A stretch of 64,000 nucleotides of DNA from Przewalskia tangutica (GCA_029844215.1 CM056725.1:32022485-32086484), one strand, 5' to 3'; shown: positions 46,134 through 57,545, counted from the first letter of the stretch. Translations and numbers: made by a program. Notes: a model not told the origin generated them from the letters alone.

Positions 46134-48543
46134 TGTCACGACTCCATTCCGGCCCGTGATCGTGCCTCACGGCACCCAAGTAGTCATACATCGAGTAACC
46201 GGAATATAAAACAAGACATGAAACATTTATAAAATAAGACACGCTTTATGTGAATAAACGCCGCTTTCGGCATATATATATGAACAAGGTTTAGCGCTAC
46301 ATCCGATTAATCGCATAACACTGACTATGCACTTAAGGAAATATACAACTATGGCGACAGGCCCCGCCATACCTCGATCAGATAAACTATCTACGATACA
46401 AGTGAGATCATACCAAAAGTAGAGCCTCCTAGAAGATGGAGCTCCCGACACCAATGCAAAGAGATCCTAAGGACGCGGATCTAGCACTCGCCGCCTTACT
46501 GCGCAGATGAACGCACTCAAGGAGGTCAAGATAACAGTACCAAGTATGTGAAACTATAAAGTACTTTAAAATGAAATCAAAGTATTTAAAACCTTTTCAC
46601 AAATACACCGCTCAATTGCACATAGTGCCATATCACAAACAATAACAAGATTAGAAAACCGTGAACAGTCTAGTCTAGGCCGCGAATGATCAAGCAAGGC
46701 CAATCGCCTATAGTATCATTCTGCGTGCCTAGTCCTCGACTTCCGCACCGCATAGTCACACACGTACGCATGAGGTATACTCGATCGGGGCAGCTAACCC
46801 CAGATCCGCCTAGGCTCCCGCACCGCATAGCCTCAAAAGACCGCATAGTCTCAACAGACCGCATAGGAATCCCCGCATCAGCAAACGCCGGAATGATCAA
46901 TCTCGAGCATACCGCCGCCCGCATAGTCTCACAGACCGCATAGCCGATAGACCAAGATCGTGGCAAGCCCTGTGATAATTAAGTCGGGTAGGTGATACAA
47001 TAACAAGACAACGGACTTACCTGCTAACAACGTAGCACGCAAGAATGACCCCTTTACACAAAGATTACAAGACACTAACACGTAGCATCATAACATGTCT
47101 ACTTATCACACAATCTTACTACACTTAACAGAATCAATACAAGGCTTTTATAAACAAACAAGTAAATGCCTTTTATCTTTCTTAAGTTGTTATACCTAAC
47201 TTCCCATAAAGCTAGTATAACTCTTAAGCTTTGTTTTAAAACCAAATATTTATCTTCGAAAAAAATGATTCAAGATTCTTTGAAATGTTTTCGCTTCTTT
47301 GTTATTCGTGCTTAAGCCAGGCATTGCAGTAAGTATTATTCAAAGCTTAAGCGTGAGGCATTGCCATAAGTATTATTCAGCTTAAGTCAAAGACATTGCC
47401 GTAGTTATTATTCGCTTAACACATGTACGCTCACCGCACTATATATTGTAAAATATCACGCTTTAGGAAGAATCACATACCTTCTCAAATAAAACCACCG
47501 CCAAGTCAATATGTCATACAGAGTCACCTATAATAGTCACACATATCTATTAAAGACTACTCAAGGTCATTCTAAACAGGGGTTCATAATTCTACGGTAA
47601 GTCGGGCAAGACTTCCTACCCATGAGCTATATAAGTTCATCATGAAAACAAATTCTATGTAAGTCTGATTTGATTATTCTTCTTTAAACCCTTCTAAGTG
47701 ATTAACACTTCAATTCTATACTGTGATATACTTCTAAGTATTTATACTTATCCTTATACTACAACAAGAAGTATTCTCGAATTCAAACGAGGGTTAGGAT
47801 TATTACCTCGGTAAGCCCAATAATATCCTAGATAAAGTCGCTCCTGAGCAAGGTGTAGCTCCTATGGTGTACGCTCCGGTAGCTCCAAGAACCTTAGAAG
47901 GTCTTCACAAATTCTACTAAGTACTAAGGATTTGGGCTAGGTATTTTGGGCATTATAACAATACTAGAAGACAACTTTTCTACCAAGGGATGGGGTAGAT
48001 TTGCCAGGCTAGGGTGGGGTAGGCCCTACCAAGCTCACCAAGGGGGAGGTGTTGGACGATTTGGCTTAAGGAAGAGGAGAGGATTTTTTTTCAAGACTTG
48101 GAAGATTTGTGGATGAAGAACTCTTCATCTCTGGGGGTATTTATAGGTCAAGAAGTGGCCAACCAATGGCCAAGATTGAGACAAGTGCAAGGCAAGTGTA
48201 GGTGAAGATTTACTACACACAAATATCCTACCAACTCCTTGACTTTGTGCCAAGGCAACAAAACGTGCCAATGCCCATCCAATTGGCCCAAGGACGATTT
48301 TCAAGTCCACCAATGGAGGGTGCGTGTTGCCCTCCCGCTGGTCCAAAATGTTTCGCCTCTCGGAAAAATCCGCAAAAATACTTAATGTCATAGCCGAATT
48401 TTCTACGAAAGTCGTGGAAACGTTTCGTCGGAAAACGATTCTTTTAGCGAGTTGTGTACAAATTTCGAACTTGGCCTATCTTTAAGGCTAAACTTTTGTA
48501 CGTACGTCCTCACGTACATACTCCGGAAATACGGGGTATAACA
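46134..48543 (-). repeat. Element G 5' LTR (right)
   Basis: TGTCACGACTC...GGGGTATAACA. Closely similar to 39002-41407 apart from short indels. Confidence 0.93.
48138..48145 (-). promoter_or_regulatory. TATA box in G 5' LTR
   Basis: TATAAATA on the minus strand, 398 bp from the LTR start. Expected promoter of the genomic RNA. Confidence 0.63.
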
Positions 48544-48548
48544 CAAAC
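48544..48548. repeat. Target duplication of element G, right copy
   Basis: CAAAC after ...GTATAACA. Confidence 0.93.
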
Positions 48549-48782
48549 TCTTAGAGGTCTGTATTCATATGTGGGCTGGACTGGCTAGAGTTGTATTTAT
48601 ATTGTTGTACAGTGTAGACCCAGTTGGGTATGGTATATATATACGGCAGCCTTATCGGCCTTGCCTTTTGCTTAGAGAAAAAAAAATGTGTGTTATTATC
48701 TTCCGCGTGTTACTCGTGTAGTATGTATATAAGGGTGCCCAGGTAGGGTACCAGTCGCGGGCTTGGGGTTCGGGGCGTGACA
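48549..48782 (+). repeat. Element F 5' LTR, right end
   Basis: TCTTAGAGG...GGGGCGTGACA. Differs from 63713-63946 at three positions. Confidence 0.92.
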
Positions 48783-48785
48783 GAG

Positions 48786-48798
48786 TGGTATCAGAGCC
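48786..48798 (+). promoter_or_regulatory. Primer binding site, element F
   Basis: TGGTATCAGAGCC, a full match to the initiator-Met tRNA 3' end (before CCA processing conventions). The intact reference copy in this window. Confidence 0.92.
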
Positions 48799-48843
48799 GT
48801 TAGTCCTCGGAATGTCTACAGACCGTGTCTAGTAGAGTCTTGG

Positions 48844-48872
48844 GTATGGGTATGTGTGCACCATACTTATAC
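48844..48872 (+). promoter_or_regulatory. Leader hairpin with palindromic loop, element F
   Basis: GTATGGGTATG (48844-48854) pairs with CATACTTATAC (48862-48872) over 11 bp, two of them G-U. The loop TGTGCAC holds GTGCAC. The stem sequence is unlike that of B, C and H, but the fold and loop are kept. Confidence 0.68.
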
Positions 48873-49229
48873 ACAGGAGGCTATATGATATTTAGGATTG
48901 GTTTCTATTCTTCTTACTCTAAGGTCGTGCGAAAGAGTTGTGTCGTTAGGATGGTCTTTCCCTAACAGTTATTATGATTGCAGCTTTAAGAAAGGCAACA
49001 GTGGCCCAGAACAGAGTATGTGGATTGCGTATCCAGGTTGGTAAAGTGATCGTATAGTAGGTATATTGAGGATGTATATCTGTACGTGTGTATTTAATTG
49101 GATCCGTATGTATGTTGCCTAGAATGATATTCGTATGGAGTTAATAGAGTTGTTGTGAGTAAGAAAATAAGACTTTGAGATATTTAGAAGCTACATTTCC
49201 CGTATTGTGGGGATTGATAATGTAGGCTC

Positions 49230-49720
49230 GGGACATAGAAAGATGGTGAACCTTAGAATATTGATAACCGTTGAGACCTTAGATACAAGGCCGTCTTGAA
49301 TAAAAGATTTTACGGTTGATCTAGGTCGAAGTACATAGTATATGTGGAGTATATTAGTTTGATAATTCCATGAGTTGTGTGAAATGAAAGTGGGTAGTTA
49401 AGCTAAGAAGACCACTAGACTTTCATGACTTGAATAGTGAGATTTGTTCCGGACCAGGAAGGAGAATTTAGTGCGACAATGGGTCGGGTTGAGGACCAAT
49501 CGCGGGTCAACCCGCAACCCGGAATGGAGTAGGGTAAGTTTGAGGTGGTCCCTCTAGGTGATAGGGTCACGAGGGTGCAAGGCCCAAGTTTGGTTAATCG
49601 TTGTTCTGGTTCGTGGATGCGTTCCACCAGAACCGAGTCGGGAAGGCCGAGAATGGCCTTAAAGGAAATTGAAGCTAGTGTAATGACCAAGTTTGGAGGT
49701 GGTAAACTCCAAGGTTTTGA
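49230..49720 (+). other. Unexplained conserved module, element F copy
   Basis: Contains GGGTCGGGTTGAGGACC, CGCGGGTCAACCCGC (about 49500-49514) and GTTCGTGGATGCGTTCCACC (49609-49628). Same order as in A, B, C and E. Confidence 0.52.
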
Positions 49721-50042
49721 AAACTGAAGCGATGACTGAAATGTGGTACGTGTACTAGAAAGAGTTCGGTTGTACGAGGAGAGTACGACGAGTAAGAAGA
49801 GAAGCGAACAGGTGTTAAAAGATTGGAAGTGAGTACATATGTGAAGTGAAGGTACGAAGAGAGTGTCCTTTTATACAATAAATGAGTTAATAGTGATGAC
49901 ATACACTTTAGAGGTGATTCCTCGTTGGCTTGGATTTAAGTATTACGCATGTGTCATATTGTGGCCATATGTGGCATAATTGGTTTTGGGAGTATAGTAG
50001 TAAAGACTATACCGGTGCAAGTGTTGATGGAGCCTTAGAAGG

Positions 50043-50077
50043 AACATTCGGGACGAATGTTTCTAAGGGGGGAAGAA
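50043..50077 (+). promoter_or_regulatory. Hairpin and polypurine tract, element F
   Basis: AACATTCG-GGA-CGAATGTT (50043-50061) is a perfect hairpin, followed by AAGGGGGGAAGAA up to the 3' LTR. Confidence 0.7.
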
Positions 50078-50415
50078 TGTTACACCCCGTATTTCCAACA
50101 GTTTGAGATAAGAACGTACGTGAGAATATGGGATTTGAATTTTAGAAAGAATGAAAAATTTCGGAAAAATCTCGGAACCTCGTGAAGGAAAAAGGTTCAT
50201 TAATTGGAATACGATTCTCAAATTTGGTATGTGGGATTCATAGAATATATTAGAATTATGGAATTTTATTTTCGGATTTGGTCATGTGGGGCCCACCCGG
50301 GAAATTTTATAATTTTGTGGGGCCCACAAGTTTTTCGATATTTTGTCCAATTATGGACTTTTTGGGAGATGAAAATATTTTGGACTAATCATAGGGTGAC
50401 ACGTGGCACACCCCA
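50078..50415 (+). repeat. Element F 3' LTR, left piece
   Basis: Starts TGTTACACCCCGTATTTCC and is cut at ...GGCACACCCCA by H. GGGTGACACGTGGCAC at about 50394 is the diverged G-box palindrome. Confidence 0.88.
50411..50415. repeat. Target duplication of element H, left copy
   Basis: CCCCA before TGTTATACCCC. Confidence 0.93.
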
Positions 50416-52802
50416 TGTTATACCCCGTATTTCCAGAGTATGTACGTAAGGGAATACGTACAAAAAGTCTAGCCTTAAAGTTTAGGCAAAACGTTTTTTT
50501 TGGGCACAACTCACAAAACGAATAGTTTTCCGACGAAACGTTTCCACAACTTCGTAGGGTAAATTCCGCTATGCCATTTCTAATTTTGCGGATTTTTCCG
50601 AGAGGCGAAACATTTTGGACCAACGAGGGCGACACTTGTCACCCTCCAATTGATGGACTTGAAATCGTCCATTTGGACGAATTGGACAAGGTGAGCACGT
50701 TTTTTGTGCCTTGTGCACAAGTCAAGGAGTTGGTAGGATATTTGTGTGGAGTAAATCTTCACCCTACACTTGCCTTGCACTTGTCTTAATCTTGGCCATT
50801 GGTTGGCCACTTCTTGACCTATAAATACCCCTTAGAGATGAAGAGTTCTTCATCCACAAATCTTTCCAAGTCTTGAAAATCCTCTCCTCTCCCTTCAGAG
50901 CTCTTTCTTCCAACACTCCCCTCCTTGTGAAGTTTGGCCGAGGGCCTACCTCCCCTAGCCTAGCCAAAACCTACCCCCCCTCCCTTGGTAGAAAAGTTGT
51001 CTTCTAGTATTGTGATAATGCCCAAAATACCCTAGCCCAAATCCCTTAGTACTTAGTAGAAGTTGTGAAGAACTTCTAAGGTTTCGAGCCACTGAGCGTA
51101 CAACTTAGGAGCTAAACCTTGCTCAGGCGCGACTTTATCTAGGATATTTTTGGGCTTACCGAGGTAACTAATCCTAACCATCTTTTGAATTAGAGAATAC
51201 ATACTGTAGTAGTATTAGAATAAGTATTAAATACTTAGAAGAATATCACGTAATAGAATTGAACTATTACCACAGAAGGGTTTAAAAGAAGAATAATCAA
51301 ATCATTTACATAGACTGTTTTCACAATGAGACTTATATAGCTCACGTAGGGAAGTACTGCCCAACTTTCCATAGAATTGTGAACCCTTTGTTTAGAATGA
51401 CCTTCCGAGTAGTCTTTGATAGATGTCTGTGACTATTATAGGCTGACTCTCAGCGCGTGACATATTCAACTTGGCAGGTGGTTTTCACGGAAGGTATGTG
51501 ATTCTTCCTAAAGCATGATATTTTACAATATATATAGTACGGTAGACGACATATGTTAACTGAATAATAACTACGGCAATGTCTTTGACTTAAGCTGAAT
51601 AATACTTACGGAATGCCTCACGCTTAAGCCCGAATAATAAAGATCCAAAGCATTTCATAAGAATCTCGAATCATTTTTAACGTAAGAGAACTAATTGGTT
51701 TTTAAACGAAGCTTAAGAGTTATACTAGCTTTATGGGAAGTTAAGTATAACCACTTAAGATTGATAAAAGAAACAGCTTGCCTATGTGTTTATAATGGAC
51801 TTTATATTGAATTGTGAAAAGAATAATAAGATGGTTTGATAAGTAGACATGATATGATGCTATGTGTGTTAGTGTCTTGTAACGCTTGTGTAAACGAGTA
51901 TTCTTGTTGTGCTTATGTTGTTAACGATAAGTCGTTAGGTTAGTGTAACATCACTCACCTCTTGACATATTACCGGGGTTGTCGCCCTCCGACGGGGTAG
52001 ACTCGCGGTCCGACCATGATTCGAGAATACCTCATGCGGGTCCAAGGACCTATGCGAGCTACGGAGTTCCGGTTAGTGTGCGGGTTATACCTCACGCGCC
52101 TATGTGGCCACGCGACGACGAGTCGAGCGATGCCGAGGAGTAGCTACCTCGACGGGGTTATATACCCTATGCGGGCCTATGTGATTGGCCTACGCGGACT
52201 ACGGAGTCCGTGATTAGGCTTGCATGGTGATACTACGCAATTGGCCTGCCGATCATTCGCACCTAGAAAAGACCTCGCTACGCTTTACCTATCACGCTCT
52301 TGTTTGTGATGTGGCACTATGCGGTTTCTCGTTGTTTTATACATACTTGCAAACTGCTTTTAAAATGATATGTTTCATTTAAGTATTTTACGCTTCATAT
52401 ACTTAGTACTGTTGCATCGACTCCTTCGGGCTGCGTTCATGCCGCAGGCGGCAAGCAGTGCTAGATCCACATTCTTAGGATCTCTACGTTGGTGCCTGAG
52501 CTCCATCTTTTCCGAGGCTCTACTTTGGGTATGATCTCCCCGTTGTAGATAGTTTTGTACAGGTATGGCGGCCCCGTCCCGCCATAGTTGTATATTTCAG
52601 AGGTCTCAGTAGTCATGTTATACGAAGGTCGGATGTAATCGCTAAACCATGTTTATATATATATGCCGAAAGACGATGTTTTTCACATAAAGCGTGTCTT
52701 ATTTTATAAACTGTTTCATGTCTTGCTTTATATTTCCGATTACACGATGTATGACTACCGGGTGCCCTTAAGGCAACAACACGCCCCTAACGGGTCGTGA
52801 CA
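50416..52802 (+). repeat. Element H 5' LTR
   Basis: TGTTATACCCC...GGGTCGTGACA. Contains a TATA box and a GC-rich mini-repeat block at 51985-52260. Confidence 0.93.
50820..50827 (+). promoter_or_regulatory. TATA box in H 5' LTR
   Basis: TATAAATA followed by CCCC, 404 bp into the LTR. Confidence 0.65.
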
Positions 52803-52806
52803 AAAG

Positions 52807-52819
52807 TGGTATCGTGAGC
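52807..52819 (+). promoter_or_regulatory. Primer binding site, element H
   Basis: TGGTATCGTGAGC: canonical except at the CAG position, where the bases are garbled. Confidence 0.8.
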
Positions 52820-52865
52820 GCTTAATCCTCGGAAAGTGTCTACAGACCGTATCTAGTAGAGTCTT

Positions 52866-52899
52866 GATTATCGGTGTGTTGTGCACCACACCAATAATC
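52866..52899 (+). promoter_or_regulatory. Leader hairpin with palindromic loop, element H
   Basis: Arms GATTATCGGTGTG and CACACCAATAATC, loop TTGTGCAC. It lies about 50 bases after the primer site and 110 before the gag ATG. Confidence 0.7.
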
Positions 52900-53010
52900 A
52901 GAAGGCTATAGGATATTTAGGATTGGTTTCCATTCTTCTCATTCTGAGATCGTGCTTTAGAGCTGTGTTATAGGTTTGACCCCTCTAACGTATTCCTTTC
53001 CGTAATGCTT

Positions 53011-54235
53011 ATGCCTCCACGTAAGGCAACCCGCCTGGCGGCAAGGCAATGGCGGAGTCGCTAGCAGACACCCAGAGTCACGAGGGCTCGTGCCCGTCTA
53101 TACCGTAGACGGCGAGTTCTATGACGCCGCCAATTTCAAAGAGACCACAGCACCCACACCTCCCGTCCCACACCGGGCGGAGGAGTTAGGTACAAGGAGA
53201 TGGCCCGGCCTATTGGCAAAGTTGTGGCCCGACACGAGGAGAGGCCGGACGCGTTCAGCCTCCAGCTCAGCCGCACTCCGTGGTGCACCCGAGGCGTATA
53301 GTTTGAGACTACGAGATTTCTTGAGTTGTAGCCCGCGAGTTTTACTGGTCGAGGCCGAGGATGATCCGCAGGAGTTCATCCGTCGCCTGAGAATCATGAG
53401 GTGATCAAGGCCTCGGAGACAGAGTCCGTGACCTTTGTTCGCATCGGCCGCGTGATACCGCAAATGATTGGTTTGATTCATGGGAGTTATCCCGGGAGAG
53501 CACGCGTCCCGCCTACTGGGATGAGTTCTCGAGGCTTTCTCACTCACTTCTTGCCTCCACAGATGGCGAGGGCGCGGCCGATAGATTTTTACCATCGAGG
53601 CAGAGCGACGCATTGTCGTGAGTACAATGTCGAGTTTGATTCATTGGCTCGATATGTCCCAAAGATTGCAGCGATATGGAAGATAGGTGCACCGCTATGT
53701 CACCGCTAGACGACTATATGGCCGAAGTCATATGCGGGTGTTTCTCCACCGGTATGGACATTACCCGCACGCAGCTCATGCTCTTGGATGTGAGGCGTAG
53801 AGACCACGCCGTCGACAGCAAGCAGCAGAAGACCAGACGACGTGGTCTTTTGGTGGCTATCGTGGTGGGCGGCCTCAGATAGCCTAGATTTGCACCACGC
53901 CCAGCCCAGAGCACTTCGCGCCGCCCTCAAGACACCAGATATTCGAGGGCGCACTGTGGGCCCTCAGACTTGAGACGCCCAGGGCAGAGGTATCGCCGAT
54001 CGAGACCACCCCTCGGTGGCCGATGCAGATCCCACTTCGGAGTTGTGGTGCTACGGAGTTTGTTTCGGCCAGGCCGCAGGGTCACTATGCGAGGAACCGT
54101 CCGACCAAGCGGCGGCTTGCGGTAGGGTCACCACGAGTTCTTTCACGGTCTTCTTCATCCTCGACAGCTTACTCGCTCGAGGGCAAGGTACTCATGGACC
54201 GCAGGTCGCGCGCAGGTCGTGGCGCGGTCCTAGCT
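53011..54235 (+). pseudogene. gag: gag, element H (frameshifted)
   Basis: ATG at 53011 encodes MPPRKATRLAA, the family's usual start. Matching pieces follow: DPQEFIRRL (about 53360), FLTHFLPPQM (53540-53570), EYNVEFDSLARYVP (53620-53661), MEDR and LDDYMAEV (53676-53730) and MDITRTQ (53754-53774), all typical of chromovirus capsid. QGHYARNRP (about 54077-54103) is the remains of the zinc knuckle, whose Cys residues are mostly lost to indels. Frame changes occur roughly every 200-300 bp. The overall length (about 400 residues) is normal. Confidence 0.82.
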
Positions 54236-54600
54236 TCTAGCGGTCCTCGTAACCGCATTTATGCTTTGTCCACCGACAGATCGGAGGCCTCACCGATGTC
54301 GCCATGTGTACCTTATCGCTTACGGGTTTGATGTTTATGCCTTGATAGATCCGGTTCTACTCGCCCTATATATCTCCCTTGTTGCTAGTAGGATAGGGAT
54401 AGAGCCCGAGTCCATAGATCCTTTCGAGGTAGCTACGCCTGGGTGATTCGATGGTAGCTCGGCGGTATATAGAGCTTGTCCCGTGACTATTTACGCCGTC
54501 GGACCTCAGCCGACTTGATAGAGTTAGAGATGATTGACTTCGACGTGATCATAGGATGGATTGGCTAGCTTCTTGCTACGCCAATGTAGACCGCAGAGAG
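54236..54600 (+). pseudogene. pol: Aspartic protease and linker, element H (frameshifted)
   Basis: NRIYALSTDRSEASP (about 54250-54295) is the junction with gag. GFDVYALIDP (54327-54353) contains the presumed catalytic Asp. SRIGIEPESIDPFEVATP (54390-54440) is the rest of the fold, as in G. DLIELEMIDFDVIIG and MDWLASCYA (54510-54585) lead into RT. A deletion after ALIDP removes the glycine that normally follows. Confidence 0.75.
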
Positions 54601-55410
54601 AGTAGCACGGTTCCAGCTTTCCGGCGAGCCATTGTTGAGCGAGGAGCACGGTATCGCCGAGGGTAGGTTTATTTCCTACCTCAAGGCTAGGAAGATGGTG
54701 CAGGCGGGTATATCTACCATCTCGTTCGTGTTTGATATCGAGGTCGCGCACCAGATTTTCCGTCGGGCCCAAAGTGGTCGAGAGTTCCCGACGTGTTTCC
54801 ACGACCTCCCGTATCCTCCCGAGAGGGAGATTGAGTTTTGTATTGACATATTGCGGACACTCGCCTATTTCCATTCCGCCATACGTAACGGCACCGCCGA
54901 GTTGAGAGAGTGAAGGATCAGCTTAGAGATTTGCCGGAGAAGCGGCTTCATCAGCCTAGTGTTTCTCCCCGGGAGCGCCAGATTGTTCGTGAAGAAGAAG
55001 GACGACGCCGCGCATGTGTGTTGATTACGGTGAACAAGGTGACCATTAAGAACGATACCCTTCCTGTGATTGATGATTTGTTCGACGTTGCAGGTGCGAG
55101 ATGTTTTCCAAGATTGATCGCGATCGCTATCATCAGTAGTCGAGAGTGGATGTCCTAGATCGCATTCGGACCAGACGCATTATGAGTTCGTGGTCATGTC
55201 TTTGGTTGACCAATGCTCGCCAGATTCATGGATTTGATGAACCGAGTGTTCAAACCATTTTTGGACACGCTTGTGATAGTGTTCATTGATGATATCTTGG
55301 TTTATTCTCGCCAGAGCGTGAGCACGCGAGCACTTCGGCGATCGTGGCCGACGCTTCTCAGACCAGCGATTAGACGCCAAGTTTTCCAAATGTGAGTTTT
55401 GCTGACTTGG
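54601..55410 (+). pseudogene. pol: Reverse transcriptase, element H (frameshifted)
   Basis: One frame (54632-54913) runs from GRFISYLKARKMV through REFPTCFHDLPYPPEREIEFCIDIL to NGTAELRE, which corresponds to the PAELRELK region. The next frame has KDQLRDL, PSVSPRE and NKVTIKNDTLPVIDDLFD (to about 55095). RFMDLMNRVFKPFLDTLVIVFIDDILVYSR (55222-55311) contains the intact FIDD active site at 55282-55293. The stretch carrying YGHYEFVVMSFG is broken around 55165-55215. Confidence 0.88.
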
Positions 55411-55990
55411 CGCGTTTCTTGGGCATATTGTCGGGCCGATGGCATTCGAGTGATACGCCATGATCGAGGCGTCAGACTTGGCCTAGACCTACTACTCCGG
55501 CAGAGGTTCGCAGCTTTCGGGCCTTGCGTAATATTATCGGCGTCAGAGAAGTTTGCTTCTATCTCGCACCATTGACTAGCCGACTCGAAGGCAGCCAAGT
55601 TTGATGGATCGATGCTTGGAGCGTGGCTTCCAGTTGTTGAAAGAGACCGACGACCGCCTCGCTTCTTACTCTTCCGCAGGGTCCAGATGGTTATGTCGTG
55701 GTATTGTGACGCCGTGCATCGGGTTGGGATGTGTTGACGCAGATGGCAGGTTATAGCATATGCATCCCGTCACCGATGAAACACGAGGAACTACCCCACC
55801 CATGATTTGGAGTCGGTACCGTGATTCACGCCAAGATCCGAGGCACTATTTGTATGGGGTTCACGTGGATATTTTTACAGCACCACAAGAGCCTCCAAAT
55901 ATCTTCACCAGAGGAGTCGAACTTACGACGAGACGGTGGTTAGAGTTGCTTAAGGATTACGATGTTGATATCCCGTACCACCCGGGAAGG
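55411..55990 (+). pseudogene. pol: RNase H and connection domain, element H (frameshifted)
   Basis: GLGCVDADGRL-type sequence at 55690-55755 corresponds to CDAS..GLGCVLMQ, the first acidic motif. RHYLYGVHVDIFTAPQEPPNIFTRGVELTTRRWLELLKDYDVDIPYHPG (55840-55990) follows in one frame. It covers the YTDHKSL region, in which the DHK residues are damaged, and the linker to integrase. This is the best preserved RNase H tail in the window. Confidence 0.82.
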
Positions 55991-57130
55991 CCAATGTCAG
56001 GCGTATGCTCTTAGTCGTAGGTCGATGGAGCCTATCGGATGTGCAAACAGAGAGAGGGACATGGTTCGTGATTTGCATCGCTTAGCGAGCCTTGGTGTCC
56101 GCTTGATTGATTACGATAGCGATGGGTTAGAGTTCGTGAGGTTGCCGAGTCTTCCATCGTCGGCGAGGTGAAGAGGCAACAGCTCGAGGATCCATCTTTG
56201 ATTCGATATCGTGATACGCCTCTTCGTGAGGCGCGGTCCTTTGAGGTAGCACCGATGGGGTGCTAAGGTTTGAGGGCGATTGTGTTCCAGATGTTTCAGA
56301 CTTCGCAGCAGTTCTTGGGGAAGCACACTACGCGTTACTCTATCCATCCGGGTCGACCAAGATGTACCACGACCTTAGATCCGTGTATTGGTGGGATGGT
56401 GAAGAGGACGCTGCAGAGTTCGTAGCTCGCCCGTGTTGTCGCAGTGAAGGCAGAGCACCGCAGGCCCGTGGTTTGTTACGCACGATTGAGATCCCGACCG
56501 AAGTGGAGGTAATCAACATGGACTTCATCACGGATTACCTCGCACTCGAGGAGACATGATTCTATACGGGTTATCGCCGACGGTGTGAAATCAGCCCACT
56601 TTCTTCCCGTCAGACGACTTTTTCGGTGAGGATTATGCCGACTTTACATCCGAGAGATCGTCGATCGCATGGAGTCCCTACTTCGATCATATCGCATGCG
56701 GAGCCCGTTACTGGCTAACTCGGAGGTCCTTCCAGAGGAGTTTAGGACGCAGTGAGCCCGAGCATCGCATTTCATCCACGCATGCACGACAGCAGAGCGC
56801 ACTATCCGCACTCTTGAGGATATGTCGCGAGCCCGTGTTATTGACTTCGTGGTAGTTGGGAGGATCATTTGCCTCTAGTTGAGTTCGCGTATAATAATAG
56901 CTACCACTCCAAAGATTCGGATGGCGCCTTATGAGGCCTTGTATGGAGGAAGTGCAGATCGCCTATAGGTTGGTTCGATGTGGGCGAGGTGCGGCTAGTG
57001 GGACCAGATTTGGTACAGAAAGTGGATAAGGTGAAGCTTATCCGAGGCGCTTATCGACTCCGAGTCGCAAGTCGTATGCAGATCATCGTCGTCGACATCT
57101 TGAGTTCGAGGTTCATGATTGGGTTTTCCT
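55991..57130 (+). pseudogene. pol: Integrase, element H (frameshifted)
   Basis: The N-terminal ALSRRSMEP...MVRDLHRLASLGVRL (56008-56110) precedes the zinc domain. That domain shows EAH (56320-56328), STKMYHDLRSVYWWDG (56353-56400) and EFVARPCC (56416-56439), with the second Cys spacing altered. IEIPTEVEVINMDFIT (56488-56532) holds the first core Asp. HGVP, GSWED and PLVEFAYNNS equivalents are readable across frames to about 56910, and MAPYEALYGG is at 56922-56950. The enzyme would insert the cDNA but is non-functional as written. Confidence 0.83.
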
Positions 57131-57545
57131 AGTGTCACCCATGGCGGTGTGATGAGATTCGGGAAGAAGGGGAAACTCACCCTAGGTACATCGGGCCGCT
57201 TCAGATTGTCCGTGGTAGGCAAGGTTGCCTATGAGTTGGATCCGCCGTCCGATCCGGAGGCGGATCCGGCTTTTTCACGTATCTACGCCGGCGGAGATGT
57301 ATCGGGATCCATCTAGTGGTACACCCGATTGACGATGTCCAGTGACCAGGGTTATCGTATGAGGAGATTCCCATGGCGATAGTCGATCGTCGGGTTAGGC
57401 GTCTGCGACCAAGGACGTGGCTTCCACAAAGTCTTGTGGCGGAACGAGCTCGGGGAGGAGATGACGTGGAAGCCGGCGAGGACATGAGGCAGAAGTATCT
57501 CACCTATTCCCACACCTCCGGTAATTCACTTTCCTACTTGTAAAT
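57131..57545 (+). pseudogene. pol: Integrase tail and chromodomain-like C-terminus, element H
   Basis: The frame 57119-57316 reads GGVMRFGKKGKLTLGTSGRFRLSVVGKVAYELDPPS, the GPY module. AIVDRRVRRLR (about 57375-57408) and KVLWRNE- then AGEDMRQK-like residues (57430-57500) give the chromodomain-like tail seen in G. A frameshift separates the VASVKVLW half from the rest. The chromodomain assignment is by motif, not by structure. Confidence 0.78.

Larger units (their letters stand above)
39002..48543 (-). mobile_element. Element G: complete gag-pol chromovirus (Tekay/Del-like), nested in F
   Basis: 9542 bp with LTRs of 2406 and 2410 bp, flanked by CAAAC on both sides. F's LTR resumes in register after it (compare 63709-63718). 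The minus-strand interior holds gag, protease, reverse transcriptase, RNase H, integrase and a chromodomain-like tail in Ty3/gypsy order. No gene is intact, because small indels interrupt each one. Many of these coincide with CAG, CTG or CCGG and may not be real. H is its closest relative here. Confidence 0.93.
48783..50077 (+). other. Element F interior, no coding capacity
   Basis: Only 1.3 kb long. An ATG at 48974 gives MIAALRKATVAQNR, a relic of the MPPRKATR gag start, and stops within about 30 codons. No protease, RT or integrase motif is present. A primer site, leader hairpin, the shared module and a purine tract remain. The region looks like a parasite of gag-pol elements. Confidence 0.7.

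Noticed and set aside
48786..48798. Fragment of a tRNA-Met gene
   Set aside because: Only 13 bases match, directly after an LTR end. It is a primer binding site, and no cloverleaf surrounds it.
53090..57545. Separate small host genes from the many short frames
   Set aside because: In order they spell one gag-pol polyprotein interrupted by frameshifts.
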